Shown here: positions 5,219 through 11,777 of the stretch, piece after piece
How the letters are laid out: every line of letters begins with the position of its first letter
Numbering within the stretch: position 1 is the stretch's first letter
Source of the DNA: Thermodesulfobacteriota bacterium
GTDB lineage: Bacteria; Desulfobacterota; DSM-4660; Desulfatiglandales; Desulfatiglandaceae
Reading direction: 5' to 3'
DNA: 11,777 nt
Assembly: GCA_028278625.1 (NCBI GenBank)
Contig: JANQDY010000036.1
Span: 1-11,777, forward strand
Notes under the pieces: generated by a model
Told to the model about the DNA's origin: nothing
Database searches by the model: none
What the model saw: the letters and a program-made list of their open reading frames with translations, nothing else
Program-made: the position numbers and the translations under genes

Positions 5219-7291
5219 ATGTCGAATGTTTCGAGGGAAAAATGTCCCGTATCGGGTCTGAGCATTCTGAGGAAACCGGAATGGAAAGAGGTCTATTTCG
5301 GCGGGACTTACCATGCCAACTTCAGTCTGCTGGGCGACCGGATCATTGTCAGCAGACCTACCGGTTTTATTAATTTAAGTGGTGTAAAAGATTCTCTGGC
5401 CATGATCGCACGGATTGTGTCGGAGACCGTCGGGCCGGAAAGCCCCTATATTCTCATAGAGGATATGATCAACCTGAAGGGAAATTCCCTTGAAGCCCGC
5501 AGATACTATATCTCTTATATGAAAAGGCAGGAATCACTTCTCGGGCTTTATTTCTGCAACATATCAACGTTTTCAAAAATCAGTTTCAAGCTGGCCAAAC
5601 GGTTGTATGTGGTCCCGTTTCAAGTGGAAATGGTGGACACCTATTCCGATGCGGTGGATTTGGCCCTTGATAACCTGAAAGAAAACATGCTGTGGGCCGG
5701 CCAAGTTCATGATGATGACTCAGCCGGTGCCGTCACTTTCCAGTCGCCACATGAAAAGGCCGGGAAATGGGGATTTGAAACGAACGGCTATGGGTTGGAG
5801 CTTGAAATCATTCAGGGAAACATCCTTTTTTCCGTTAACCGCGGTTTTTTAAGAGAGATGCATATTCCCATGATTGAGGAGTTGCGTCAGAAGGCATTTG
5901 ATGCCCTGCCGCCAGGCGGTCGGATCGACCATTTCATCGCGGTGGTGGACGAAATAGAGGGGGCCACACCCAAGGCGCGCATCCGTTATATGAAATCCAT
6001 CAAGGATTGGTATGGAGATCATCCGATGAAAATGATGATTCTCTGTGGCGCCAATCGATTTACGCGTACCGCAAGCAATTTGGCAAGGCCCATCATGCCT
6101 TTTAAAGTGCGAACTGTCCGTGCATTGAACGAAGCCTTTGATATGATATCAAACGAGGAAGGAAACCGGCTCAAAGGTCAAAAAGCGGGGAGGAAAGTCG
6201 TCGAGAGGCCCACCATCGATGTATATGTGGAAGAGCTCCTCGGTTACGTGGCACAGATCAGTTGGGACAGAGAGAGCCAGGAGACATTGGACCAGCCGAG
6301 CCCTGCCCACCCTCTGACGGCTGTATTTGACGCCATTTTATTGATCAAGAGTGAATTGGATCAGCTTCTGAAAGATCGGGATATGGCAAATGAAGCCTTA
6401 CGTGACTCCCGGGACGGGTTGGAAAGACGGGTGGCCGAGCGGACAAAGGAGTTGTCACTGTTGAACGAGAAACTCCGGGAAGAGGTTTTTGAACACAAAA
6501 AGACCCTGAAGGCACTTAAGGAACGCAACCGGGAATTAAAAGAGACACAGGCCCAATTGATTCAGTCGGCCAAACTGGCATCCATTGGCGAAATGGCCGC
6601 GGGAGTGGCCCATGAACTGAATCAGCCGTTGATGGTGATTCGAACCGTTTTCCAGATGATGAGCCGATACGGGTCCTTTGATGTAGAACACGGGGACGAT
6701 GTCTCAAGGCAACTGGAACTGGCGGATAAGGGAACCAAGCGGATGATGACCATTATTGATCATCTTCAGCTCTTTGCCAGGCAGCACCCCCAAAAGTTGA
6801 CGCCGGTTGACATAAATGACGTGATTCAAGAATCCCTGCTGATGCTGGGCGCACAATTGCGTAACAGGGGGATAGAAGTCGAATTGGGTTTTGGTGCCGA
6901 TCTTCCACCGGTGATGGGAAACGCCAACCAACTGGAGCAGGTGATATTGAATCTCATGACCAATGCGCGGGATGGATTGGAGGCGTGTACCGAACCATCT
7001 GACGGCGTGAAGTCGAAGAAGTGCATATCCGTAAAAACCCTTTTGTCTCCAACGGATCCTGCATCCATACACATTCTGGTTAAGGATACCGGGACGGGGA
7101 TTTCCCCCCAGACGGCCGAGAGGCTTTTCGACCCCTTTTTTACCACCAAACCGGTGGGGAAGGGGACGGGGCTCGGGCTTTCCATCAGCTACGGGATCAT
7201 CAAAGATCATGACGGGGATATCCAACTGCTCGAGACCGGTGACCATGGAACGACCTTCAGGATAAGACTCCCCATTGCTTCCACAGCCTAA
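5219..7291 (+). CDS. Soluble sensor histidine kinase with a tandemly duplicated, unrecognised N-terminal domain
   Basis: This is a 690-residue kinase without membrane segments. The C-terminal part is standard. A coiled coil (about 373-447, including LERRVAERTKELSLLNEKLR) leads to HisKA with the H-box GVAHELNQP (H465). The HATPase_c domain has N582, DTGTGI (623-628), FDPFFTTK (637-644) and GKGTGLGLS (648-656). The first 315 residues are two related units (about 34-150 and 193-310). Each begins with a beta-like stretch (NFSLLGDRIIVS, LEIIQGNILFSV), then has a helix, an I-x-x-V/I-x-D/E segment, AR-R-Y-x-x-Y/S-x-K, a C-x-x-N/S turn before F-S/T, and an A-x-x-x-x-x-PF-V/K-V ending. I do not recognise the domain; its layout recalls small alpha/beta sensor folds. 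With no receiver of its own, the kinase may phosphorylate a receiver of the hybrid kinase upstream. Its stop overlaps the convergent LysR stop by 4 nt. Confidence 0.9.
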   Translation: MSNVSREKCPVSGLSILRKPEWKEVYFGGTYHANFSLLGDRIIVSRPTGFINLSGVKDSLAMIARIVSETVGPESPYILIEDMINLKGNSLEARRYYISYMKRQESLLGLYFCNISTFSKISFKLAKRLYVVPFQVEMVDTYSDAVDLALDNLKENMLWAGQVHDDDSAGAVTFQSPHEKAGKWGFETNGYGLELEIIQGNILFSVNRGFLREMHIPMIEELRQKAFDALPPGGRIDHFIAVVDEIEGATPKARIRYMKSIKDWYGDHPMKMMILCGANRFTRTASNLARPIMPFKVRTVRALNEAFDMISNEEGNRLKGQKAGRKVVERPTIDVYVEELLGYVAQISWDRESQETLDQPSPAHPLTAVFDAILLIKSELDQLLKDRDMANEALRDSRDGLERRVAERTKELSLLNEKLREEVFEHKKTLKALKERNRELKETQAQLIQSAKLASIGEMAAGVAHELNQPLMVIRTVFQMMSRYGSFDVEHGDDVSRQLELADKGTKRMMTIIDHLQLFARQHPQKLTPVDINDVIQESLLMLGAQLRNRGIEVELGFGADLPPVMGNANQLEQVILNLMTNARDGLEACTEPSDGVKSKKCISVKTLLSPTDPASIHILVKDTGTGISPQTAERLFDPFFTTKPVGKGTGLGLSISYGIIKDHDGDIQLLETGDHGTTFRIRLPIASTA

Positions 7292-8166
7292 TTGAACAAT
7301 CTCAGAAAGGCCTTGGTGGCCGGATTCAAATCCACATCCTTTCGAAAAACCACATCGGTTTGAACCTGGATGGAAACTTCGGCCAGAGTGATCGGTTTCA
7401 GAAGACCCAGTTGCGCTTCCAGACGGATCTCCGGTTTGTAAAGGAAACTGATACCTCTCCCCTGAATGATGTACTCTTTGATAAACTCGACACTTTCCGC
7501 TTCAAGCAGAACAGACGGTTTGACGCCGTGGGCGCTCAACATTGAGAGTATGGCATATCTCGAGCCGGAACCGTCTTCTCGGATGATGATCGGTTCCCCT
7601 GCCAGATCGCTCAGGACAACCCTGTTTTTTTTTGCAAACCGGTGGGTGGTGGGGACCACCAGGCAGAATTCCTCACGGGAATAGGGAACCACGCTCAGCT
7701 TGCTGCGAAAAGGGATCCGGCCGATGACACCCAGATGATATTCATAGGCCAGAACGCCTTCGGCGATCTTCGTGGAACTTCCCACTTTCAAATAGACTTT
7801 CACGCCCGGGTACTGCTCCTGAAATTGTGACAGGAGCCTGGGCATGAGATGCCTGGCGAAACTTCGCGTGGTGCCGATGACCAGAGAACCGTGTGAGAGG
7901 TCTCCGTGTCCCTTTAACACGTATTCCATCTCCTCCACGATTTCAAAAATACGTTCCGCGTAACCGTACAGCACCTTCCCCGCATCCGTCAGATCAAACC
8001 CTTTTCCGTAGCGTGTGAAGAGCTTCAGATCCAGATCCGATTCAAGGGATTTGATCTGCATGGTCACTGCCGGTTGGGTGACATAAAGGGCCTGTGCGGC
8101 TTTGGTGATACTCTTATTGCGGGCTGCCAGAAAGAAGGATCTCAGCTGATTGAGGTTGATTCGCAT
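7288..8166 (-). CDS. LysR-type transcriptional regulator
   Basis: This regulator has 292 residues, the normal length for the family. The N-terminal winged helix-turn-helix (about 3-62) has LNQLRSFFLAARNKSITKAA followed by the recognition helix region VTQPAVTMQIKSLESDL and LFTRYGKGFDLTDAGK. A linker helix (63-90) and a periplasmic-binding-protein-like effector domain (about 93-292) follow, with the motif REDGSGSR near 196-203 that is common in CbbR/CysB-like members. The effector cannot be predicted with certainty; an acyl-CoA or aromatic acid would fit the context. ATG 8166 gives the usual short N-terminus; a TTG at 8238 would add 24 residues that run through the operator region and is unlikely. 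The gene is divergent from emo-etfA-etfB across 141 bp that contain a T-N11-A box, the classic arrangement for self-control and control of the neighbour. It ends tail to tail with the kinase. Confidence 0.93.
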   Translation of the reverse strand: MRINLNQLRSFFLAARNKSITKAAQALYVTQPAVTMQIKSLESDLDLKLFTRYGKGFDLTDAGKVLYGYAERIFEIVEEMEYVLKGHGDLSHGSLVIGTTRSFARHLMPRLLSQFQEQYPGVKVYLKVGSSTKIAEGVLAYEYHLGVIGRIPFRSKLSVVPYSREEFCLVVPTTHRFAKKNRVVLSDLAGEPIIIREDGSGSRYAILSMLSAHGVKPSVLLEAESVEFIKEYIIQGRGISFLYKPEIRLEAQLGLLKPITLAEVSIQVQTDVVFRKDVDLNPATKAFLRLFN

Positions 8167-8175
8167 ACCGTTTCC

Positions 8176-8210
8176 ATAAGTATAGCTTTTTAAATATAAG
8201 AAAACCTTAT
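8176..8210. promoter_or_regulatory. LysR-type operator with T-N11-A box in the lysR-emo gap
   Basis: ATAAG (8196-8200) and CTTAT (8206-8210) form a perfect inverted repeat with a 5-nt spacer, matching the T-N11-A LysR box. A second ATAAG starts at 8176, exactly 20 bp (two helical turns) before the first, as expected for a tetramer contacting two sites. The box lies next to the LysR start, which suits autorepression. Binding is inferred. Confidence 0.5.
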
Positions 8211-8219
8211 GAGAGGATA

Positions 8220-8243
8220 AAAACAATTGTTTTGACAAGTCAA
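8220..8243. promoter_or_regulatory. Adjacent palindromes upstream of emo, overlapping a possible -35
   Basis: AAAACAATTGTTTT (8220-8233) is a perfect 14-bp palindrome. It is followed directly by TTGAC-AA-GTCAA (8232-8243). TTGACA at 8232-8237 could be the -35 element of the emo promoter, but the best -10, AATACT at 8257-8262, lies 19 bp away and is weak. An activator-dependent promoter would fit. Confidence 0.35.
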
Positions 8244-8307
8244 CGAAAAACCGAACAATACTTCTAAAACTGTTTCCCGACGGATTTCACCCGAAAAGGA
8301 GGCGTCA

Positions 8308-10254
8308 ATGGCTCCCAGCCGCGTCACGTTCTGGCAGATCGACCATGTGTGGATCTTTTACGTGCTGGTCCTGATTGCTGCGATCCTCTTTTTAGGCGGT
8401 GTCGTCCTGCATGTGCTGGTGTGGCGAAAGAGTGCCAAATCAGAACGGATTTTCTACTCGCCGAGTGCACTTAAGAAGATGTTGTCGGACGCATTTCTGG
8501 GGCGTCGACTCATCAAAGGGGACAGAGCAGCAGGCCTCATGCACCTTCTCATTTTCTGGGGATTCCTGATCCTTTTCCTGGGCACCGGCGTTCTTTCAAT
8601 ACACCATTACGTCTTCACCTTTCTTCATGGCAACACCCACCTGGTCTTCTCCCTGATAATGGAACTGGCGGGCCTTGTTTTGCTGGCAGGGATCATCTGG
8701 GCCCTTGTGCGCCGGTATCTTGAGCGCGTTCCCCGTCTTGAAAGGCGCCTTGAGGATGCACTGGTTCCCACATGGCTTCTCTTAATCGTGCTGTCGGGAT
8801 TTGTCTTGGAAGGGGCAAGGCTCGCGGCCCAAAATCCCGCGTGGGGTGCCTGGTCTTTTGTGGGATGGACCGTTAGTGGCCTGTTTTCCCCGTCTTCAGG
8901 GGAATCCTCTTACCCTCTTCTATGGTGGATCCACACCCTTTTCTCTTTAGGCTTCATAGCGCTAATCCCCTACACCAAGCTGTTCCATATTCTGGGGGCC
9001 CCCGCCGGCATCTATTTTCAGAGTGCCGCCGAACCGGTCCTCCTCAAGATAGATGAAGATGCCGGGGCGTTCGACCTGGGCGATGCCATCTTTTTTGACG
9101 GTTGCATGCGGTGCGGCCGATGCGTGGCCTCATGCCCCTCATCGGGGGCCGGTGAACCCTTTGCGCCGAGGGAGTTTGTTCAGGCCATGCGCCGGGCCCT
9201 TTGGGAGGAGCACTCGCCCGTGGGCGATATCCGTTTCTTACACCGGCACGACAAGACTGGGGTAGATAAAAATTTGTGGTACTGCACCACATGCCGGGCC
9301 TGTCTGGAGGTCTGTCCGGTTTACGGCGCCACATTCACGGCGGTGACAAAAAAACGGGTTCTGGCCATAGAAGAGGGAACGGAAATTCCCAAGCTGATGA
9401 ACCAGACCCTTGAGAGGCTTTTCAAGTACAATAATCCTTGGGAATCGAGCAAGAAGAAACGGGGGGCCTGGGCCGAGACCCTTGAAATCCCCAATCTCAC
9501 CAAACGGGGGGTAACCGCGGATCTCTGCTACTTTGCGGGATGCACCACTTCTTTTGACGACACGGCCCAGGTGATTGCCCGGTCTTTTTCAGGGATTCTC
9601 AAGGCAGCCCATGTGAGCTTCGGTATTCTCGGAAAGAAAGAGCCCTGCTGCGGAGATATCGCTCACAGGGTGGGAGAACTGGGGCTCTTTGAGGAGCAGA
9701 TGGAGGGGTGTGAGGCGCTCTTTGGCAAATACAACGTTACCGAACTGGTAACCTCCTCGCCCCATTGCTTTCATACTTTTAAGAACGAATACCCGGATGC
9801 CGGCATAAGGGCCAGGCATTACACCCTATTGCTCAGGGAACTCATTGCCCAGGGGAAGATTCGGCTTAAAAAAGGGATTGAAGCGGTCGTTACCTTTCAT
9901 GATCCCTGTTACCTGGGCCGACACAACCGGATTTTTGATGAACCGAGGGAGATTATCCACGCCATACCGGGACTCAAACTGGTGGAAATGCCCCACCATG
10001 GTGAACAGAGCCTTTGCTGCGGCGGTGGCGGCGGTAGAATGTGGCAGGATCTCGAAGGAGAGATGAAGATGAGTGAGGTACGGATCCGGGAGGCAAAAGC
10101 CACCGGGGCGGAGATCGTCATTACCGCCTGTCCCCTTTGCCTGATTATGTTGGAGGACGCCCGCAAAGGGGCGGGGTTTAAGGAAGCCTTCAGGGTGATG
10201 GATCTAAATGAACTGGTGCTTCAGGCACTTTACGAAAAGGAGGTTCACCAATGA
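8308..10254 (+). CDS. Membrane Fe-S electron-transfer-flavoprotein:quinone oxidoreductase (Emo type; NarI-like, 2x[4Fe-4S], two CCG domains)
   Basis: This 648-residue protein passes electrons from reduced EtfAB to membrane menaquinone in anaerobic acyl-CoA-oxidising bacteria. The N-terminal part (about 12-228) has five hydrophobic segments like a NarI/cytochrome b subunit. His35, His79, His99/100, His111, His209 and His227 lie in or near them as possible heme b ligands. Two ferredoxin clusters follow: CMRCGRCVASCP (C266, C269, C272, C276) and CTTCRACLEVCP (C326, C329, C332, C336). Two CCG (cysteine-rich, HdrB-like) domains come last: CYFAGC (407-412), EPCCGD and C487; then HDPCYLGRHN, CCGGGGG (570-576) and ACPLC (607-611). 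AAGGAGG lies 5 nt before the ATG. The stop overlaps the etfA start by 4 nt, so translation is probably coupled. A heterodisulfide-reductase-like oxidoreductase with another donor is the alternative, but the etf neighbours favour this role. Confidence 0.9.
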   Translation: MAPSRVTFWQIDHVWIFYVLVLIAAILFLGGVVLHVLVWRKSAKSERIFYSPSALKKMLSDAFLGRRLIKGDRAAGLMHLLIFWGFLILFLGTGVLSIHHYVFTFLHGNTHLVFSLIMELAGLVLLAGIIWALVRRYLERVPRLERRLEDALVPTWLLLIVLSGFVLEGARLAAQNPAWGAWSFVGWTVSGLFSPSSGESSYPLLWWIHTLFSLGFIALIPYTKLFHILGAPAGIYFQSAAEPVLLKIDEDAGAFDLGDAIFFDGCMRCGRCVASCPSSGAGEPFAPREFVQAMRRALWEEHSPVGDIRFLHRHDKTGVDKNLWYCTTCRACLEVCPVYGATFTAVTKKRVLAIEEGTEIPKLMNQTLERLFKYNNPWESSKKKRGAWAETLEIPNLTKRGVTADLCYFAGCTTSFDDTAQVIARSFSGILKAAHVSFGILGKKEPCCGDIAHRVGELGLFEEQMEGCEALFGKYNVTELVTSSPHCFHTFKNEYPDAGIRARHYTLLLRELIAQGKIRLKKGIEAVVTFHDPCYLGRHNRIFDEPREIIHAIPGLKLVEMPHHGEQSLCCGGGGGRMWQDLEGEMKMSEVRIREAKATGAEIVITACPLCLIMLEDARKGAGFKEAFRVMDLNELVLQALYEKEVHQ

Positions 10255-11240
10255 GTGAAGTTTTGATTCTGGGTCAAATAAAGGAGGGTGCGCTGGAGGC
10301 AAGAACCCTCGAACTGCTGGGTGCGGGCAAGAAGCTCGCCGGCGAAATGAACGGTGACGTTTCCGTTCTTCTGGCAGGAGATGATGTTACTGCCGCGGCC
10401 GACGAGGCCCTTGGATACGGCCTTGCCCGGGTCTACAAAATGGAACATCCGCTGCTGAAGGGTTTTAAACCGGATATTTGGGTGGCGGCCATGGAGCAGG
10501 CCTGTCAAGAGATCCGACCCAAAATCCTTCTCATGAGCCATAGCTTCGTGGGCATGGAAGTGGGACCGAGGCTTTCGGCCAGGTTGAACAACCGGCTGAC
10601 CACCGATTGCGTTGATCTCTCCATCGACCTGGCGGATGGTCAACTCAAGAGGACCAAGCCGGTTTCAGGGGGGAATGCCATATCCGTCTTCAAATGCGAT
10701 GGGGAACCGCAGTTGGCAACGGTACGGGGCAAGGTGTTTTCCCCGGTCGAGACCGCTCCTGCCTCCGGCGAAATCCGGGAGATCGTGCCGGACGTGGATG
10801 AATCCATGATCAGGGCCGCATCTCTTGAAATCGTCCGAGAGGACGCGGTTGCCCTTGACAAGGCCAGTGTGGTGGTGGCAGGCGGTGCGGGCTTGGGAGA
10901 AGAAGACGGTTTTGAAATGCTGGAAGAGCTGGCGGATGCTCTCAGTGAATCCTTTGACAATGTCATGATCGGGTGCAGCCGCGTGGCGGTGGACAAGGGC
11001 TGGATCTCCTCCGATCATCAGGTGGGGCTTACCGGCACCATGATATCACCGGACATCTACGTGGCCGTGGGCATATCAGGCGCCATTCAACACCTGGTGG
11101 GGATGGTTCATTCCAAAAAGATCATCGCCATCAACACCGATGCCGGCTGCAACATGTTCAAGGTCGCCGATTATGGCGTGGTTGATGATTATGAGGAAGT
11201 GCTTCCCGCGCTCATCGAAAAACTGGAGGAGTTGTCATGA
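10251..11240 (+). CDS. etfA: Electron transfer flavoprotein alpha subunit
   Basis: EtfA forms a soluble heterodimer with EtfB and takes electrons from acyl-CoA dehydrogenases. At 329 residues it has the normal length. The N-terminal domain (about 1-190) starts with VLILGQIKEGALEARTLELL and includes the strand KILLMSHSFVGMEVGPRLSARL. The C-terminal FAD domain (about 205-329) carries GGAGLGEEDGFEMLEELADAL, then GCSRVAVDKGWI (241-252) and the family signature QVGLTG...YVAVGISGAIQH ending in IIAINTD. There is no extra N-terminal ferredoxin domain. It overlaps emo by 4 nt at its start and etfB by 4 nt at its end, and AAGGAGGT inside the emo tail is its ribosome binding site. Alpha precedes beta here, whereas many etf operons have beta first. 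Whether this Etf is of the bifurcating type cannot be decided from what I can see. Confidence 0.95.
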   Translation: MSEVLILGQIKEGALEARTLELLGAGKKLAGEMNGDVSVLLAGDDVTAAADEALGYGLARVYKMEHPLLKGFKPDIWVAAMEQACQEIRPKILLMSHSFVGMEVGPRLSARLNNRLTTDCVDLSIDLADGQLKRTKPVSGGNAISVFKCDGEPQLATVRGKVFSPVETAPASGEIREIVPDVDESMIRAASLEIVREDAVALDKASVVVAGGAGLGEEDGFEMLEELADALSESFDNVMIGCSRVAVDKGWISSDHQVGLTGTMISPDIYVAVGISGAIQHLVGMVHSKKIIAINTDAGCNMFKVADYGVVDDYEEVLPALIEKLEELS

Positions 11241-11777
11241 CGGATATCAACATCATTGTCTGCGCCAAACAGATTCCGGATCCTGAAGCGCCGTTGTCCG
11301 ATGTGAGCGTTGATGGGGAGAAAATGGAGGTGATCGTTGATGCCCCCATGGTCATCAGCCCCTTTGATGAAAACGCCCTCGAAGTGGCCGTCCGTTTGAA
11401 AGATGATTTGGGCGGCAGGGTAACCGTATTGAGCCTGGGGAAAAAAGTCTCGGATACGGTGCTCAGAAAGAGCCTGGCGGCAGGTGCCGACGAGCTGATT
11501 CTGCTGCAGGACGACCCGTTTGAAAAATTGGACAGCTATTCCACGGCAGCGGCGCTCGCCGATGCCGTTCGAAAGGTGGGGGACTTTGATCTGGTGCTCA
11601 CAGGGCGCCAGGCCGGAGACTGGGATTCGGGGCAGGTGGGCCTGATTCTGGGCGAGATGCTGGAACTCCCCTGCATCAACCTAGTGTTCCGTAACATAAA
11701 TAAATTGACAAAATATTCTGCTATGATATCGTTGTTCCAGAGGATCAAAATTTCTATGGAGCAGGAGATATGTCATG
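11237..11777 (+). CDS. etfB: Electron transfer flavoprotein beta subunit, N-terminal part only, probably interrupted near residue 149
   Basis: The first 149 codons are a clear EtfB: MTDINIIVCAKQIPDPEAPL, then VIVDAPMVISPFDENALEVA, VTVLSLGKK, LAAGADELILL, and the nucleotide-binding stretch LTGRQAGDWDSGQVG (121-135) followed by GEMLELPCIN. EtfB normally has about 250-265 residues. From about 11682 the translation (LVFRNINKLTKYSAMISLF and on) no longer resembles EtfB, and the DNA becomes markedly AT-rich. The frame stays open without a stop to the window edge, adding about 31 foreign residues. The other plus frames do not resume an EtfB-like sequence. This points to an insertion, with a deletion junction or assembly join as alternatives. 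A protein cut here would lack the distal part of the domain that holds the AMP site and meets EtfA, so it is probably not functional unless a second copy exists. GGAGGAG lies 5 nt before the ATG, which overlaps the etfA stop. Confidence 0.85.
   Translation, partial: MTDINIIVCAKQIPDPEAPLSDVSVDGEKMEVIVDAPMVISPFDENALEVAVRLKDDLGGRVTVLSLGKKVSDTVLRKSLAAGADELILLQDDPFEKLDSYSTAAALADAVRKVGDFDLVLTGRQAGDWDSGQVGLILGEMLELPCINLVFRNINKLTKYSAMISLFQRIKISMEQEICH
11685..11777. mobile_element. Probable left end of an inserted element disrupting etfB
   Basis: Composition shifts abruptly from GC-rich coding sequence to AT-rich sequence after CTAG at 11681-11684. It contains a TTGACA element, a TATGAT, and AGGAG (11763-11767) followed 7 nt later by ATG at 11775, as if a new gene began exactly at the window edge. 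That is how the left end of an insertion sequence with its transposase gene often looks. No terminal inverted repeat or transposase can be seen, so family and exact boundary are unknown. Confidence 0.4.
11705..11732 (+). promoter_or_regulatory. Possible promoter for a gene starting at the window edge
   Basis: The -35 TTGACA (11705-11710) is consensus. A 16-bp spacer leads to TATCGT (11727-11732), which matches the -10 consensus at 4 of 6; TATGAT at 11722 is a better -10 by sequence but only 11 bp away. It would read towards AGGAG and ATG 11775. Confidence 0.3.

Noticed and set aside
6704..7246. Minus-strand frame of 180 codons inside the second kinase
   Set aside because: It is antisense to the ATPase domain whose motifs are intact on the plus strand.
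11536..11748. Minus-strand frame of 70 codons at the right edge
   Set aside because: It is mostly antisense to clear EtfB coding sequence and crosses the break; it resembles no transposase.
1..11777. tRNA, rRNA or CRISPR elements
   Set aside because: No cloverleaf, rRNA-like block or regularly spaced direct repeats were seen on reading either strand.

Overview
The window looks like a moderately GC-rich, strictly anaerobic bacterium of the Desulfobacterota (sulfate-reducing or syntrophic deltaproteobacterial) type. I infer this from gene content, not from any marker gene: a radical-type 2-hydroxyacyl-CoA dehydratase/benzoyl-CoA reductase subunit, a membrane Fe-S electron-transfer-flavoprotein:quinone oxidoreductase (Emo type) with its EtfA and EtfB, soluble histidine kinases and sigma-54 control. 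No rRNA, tRNA, CRISPR array or complete mobile element was seen.

Left part, minus strand. A 2-hydroxyacyl-CoA dehydratase family gene (1088 leftwards, running off the window) is preceded by a good sigma-54 -24/-12 element (1135-1153). About 70 bp further upstream lie two related 21-bp inverted repeats (1212-1232 and 1235-1255) that look like activator sites. To its right is a two-gene minus-strand unit: an ECF sigma factor with a cysteine-rich C-terminal extension (2597-1746), followed after 23 bp by a small TIGR04076-like cysteine-containing protein (1722-1291).

Middle, plus strand. After a roughly 400-bp regulatory gap holding several inverted repeats and a strong sigma-70-like promoter (3014-3041) come two cytoplasmic sensor kinases. 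The first is a hybrid kinase, REC-PAS-HisKA-HATPase-REC (3102-5087). The second (5219-7291) carries an N-terminal tandem duplication of an unrecognised domain of about 120 residues, then a coiled coil and a kinase core. Neither has a DNA-binding output domain, so they probably pass phosphate to each other or to a regulator outside the window.

Right part. A LysR-type regulator (8166-7288, minus) meets the second kinase tail to tail with a 4-nt overlap. It is divergent from the emo-etfA-etfB operon, and the 141-bp gap between them holds a T-N11-A LysR box. The operon genes overlap by 4 nt at each junction. The expected role is to move electrons from acyl-CoA oxidation through EtfAB to the membrane quinone pool.

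The most striking feature is at the right edge. The etfB reading frame is typical up to about residue 149 and then changes abruptly into AT-rich sequence with a promoter-like element and a new start codon with a ribosome binding site. This suggests that etfB is interrupted by a mobile element just before the window ends.
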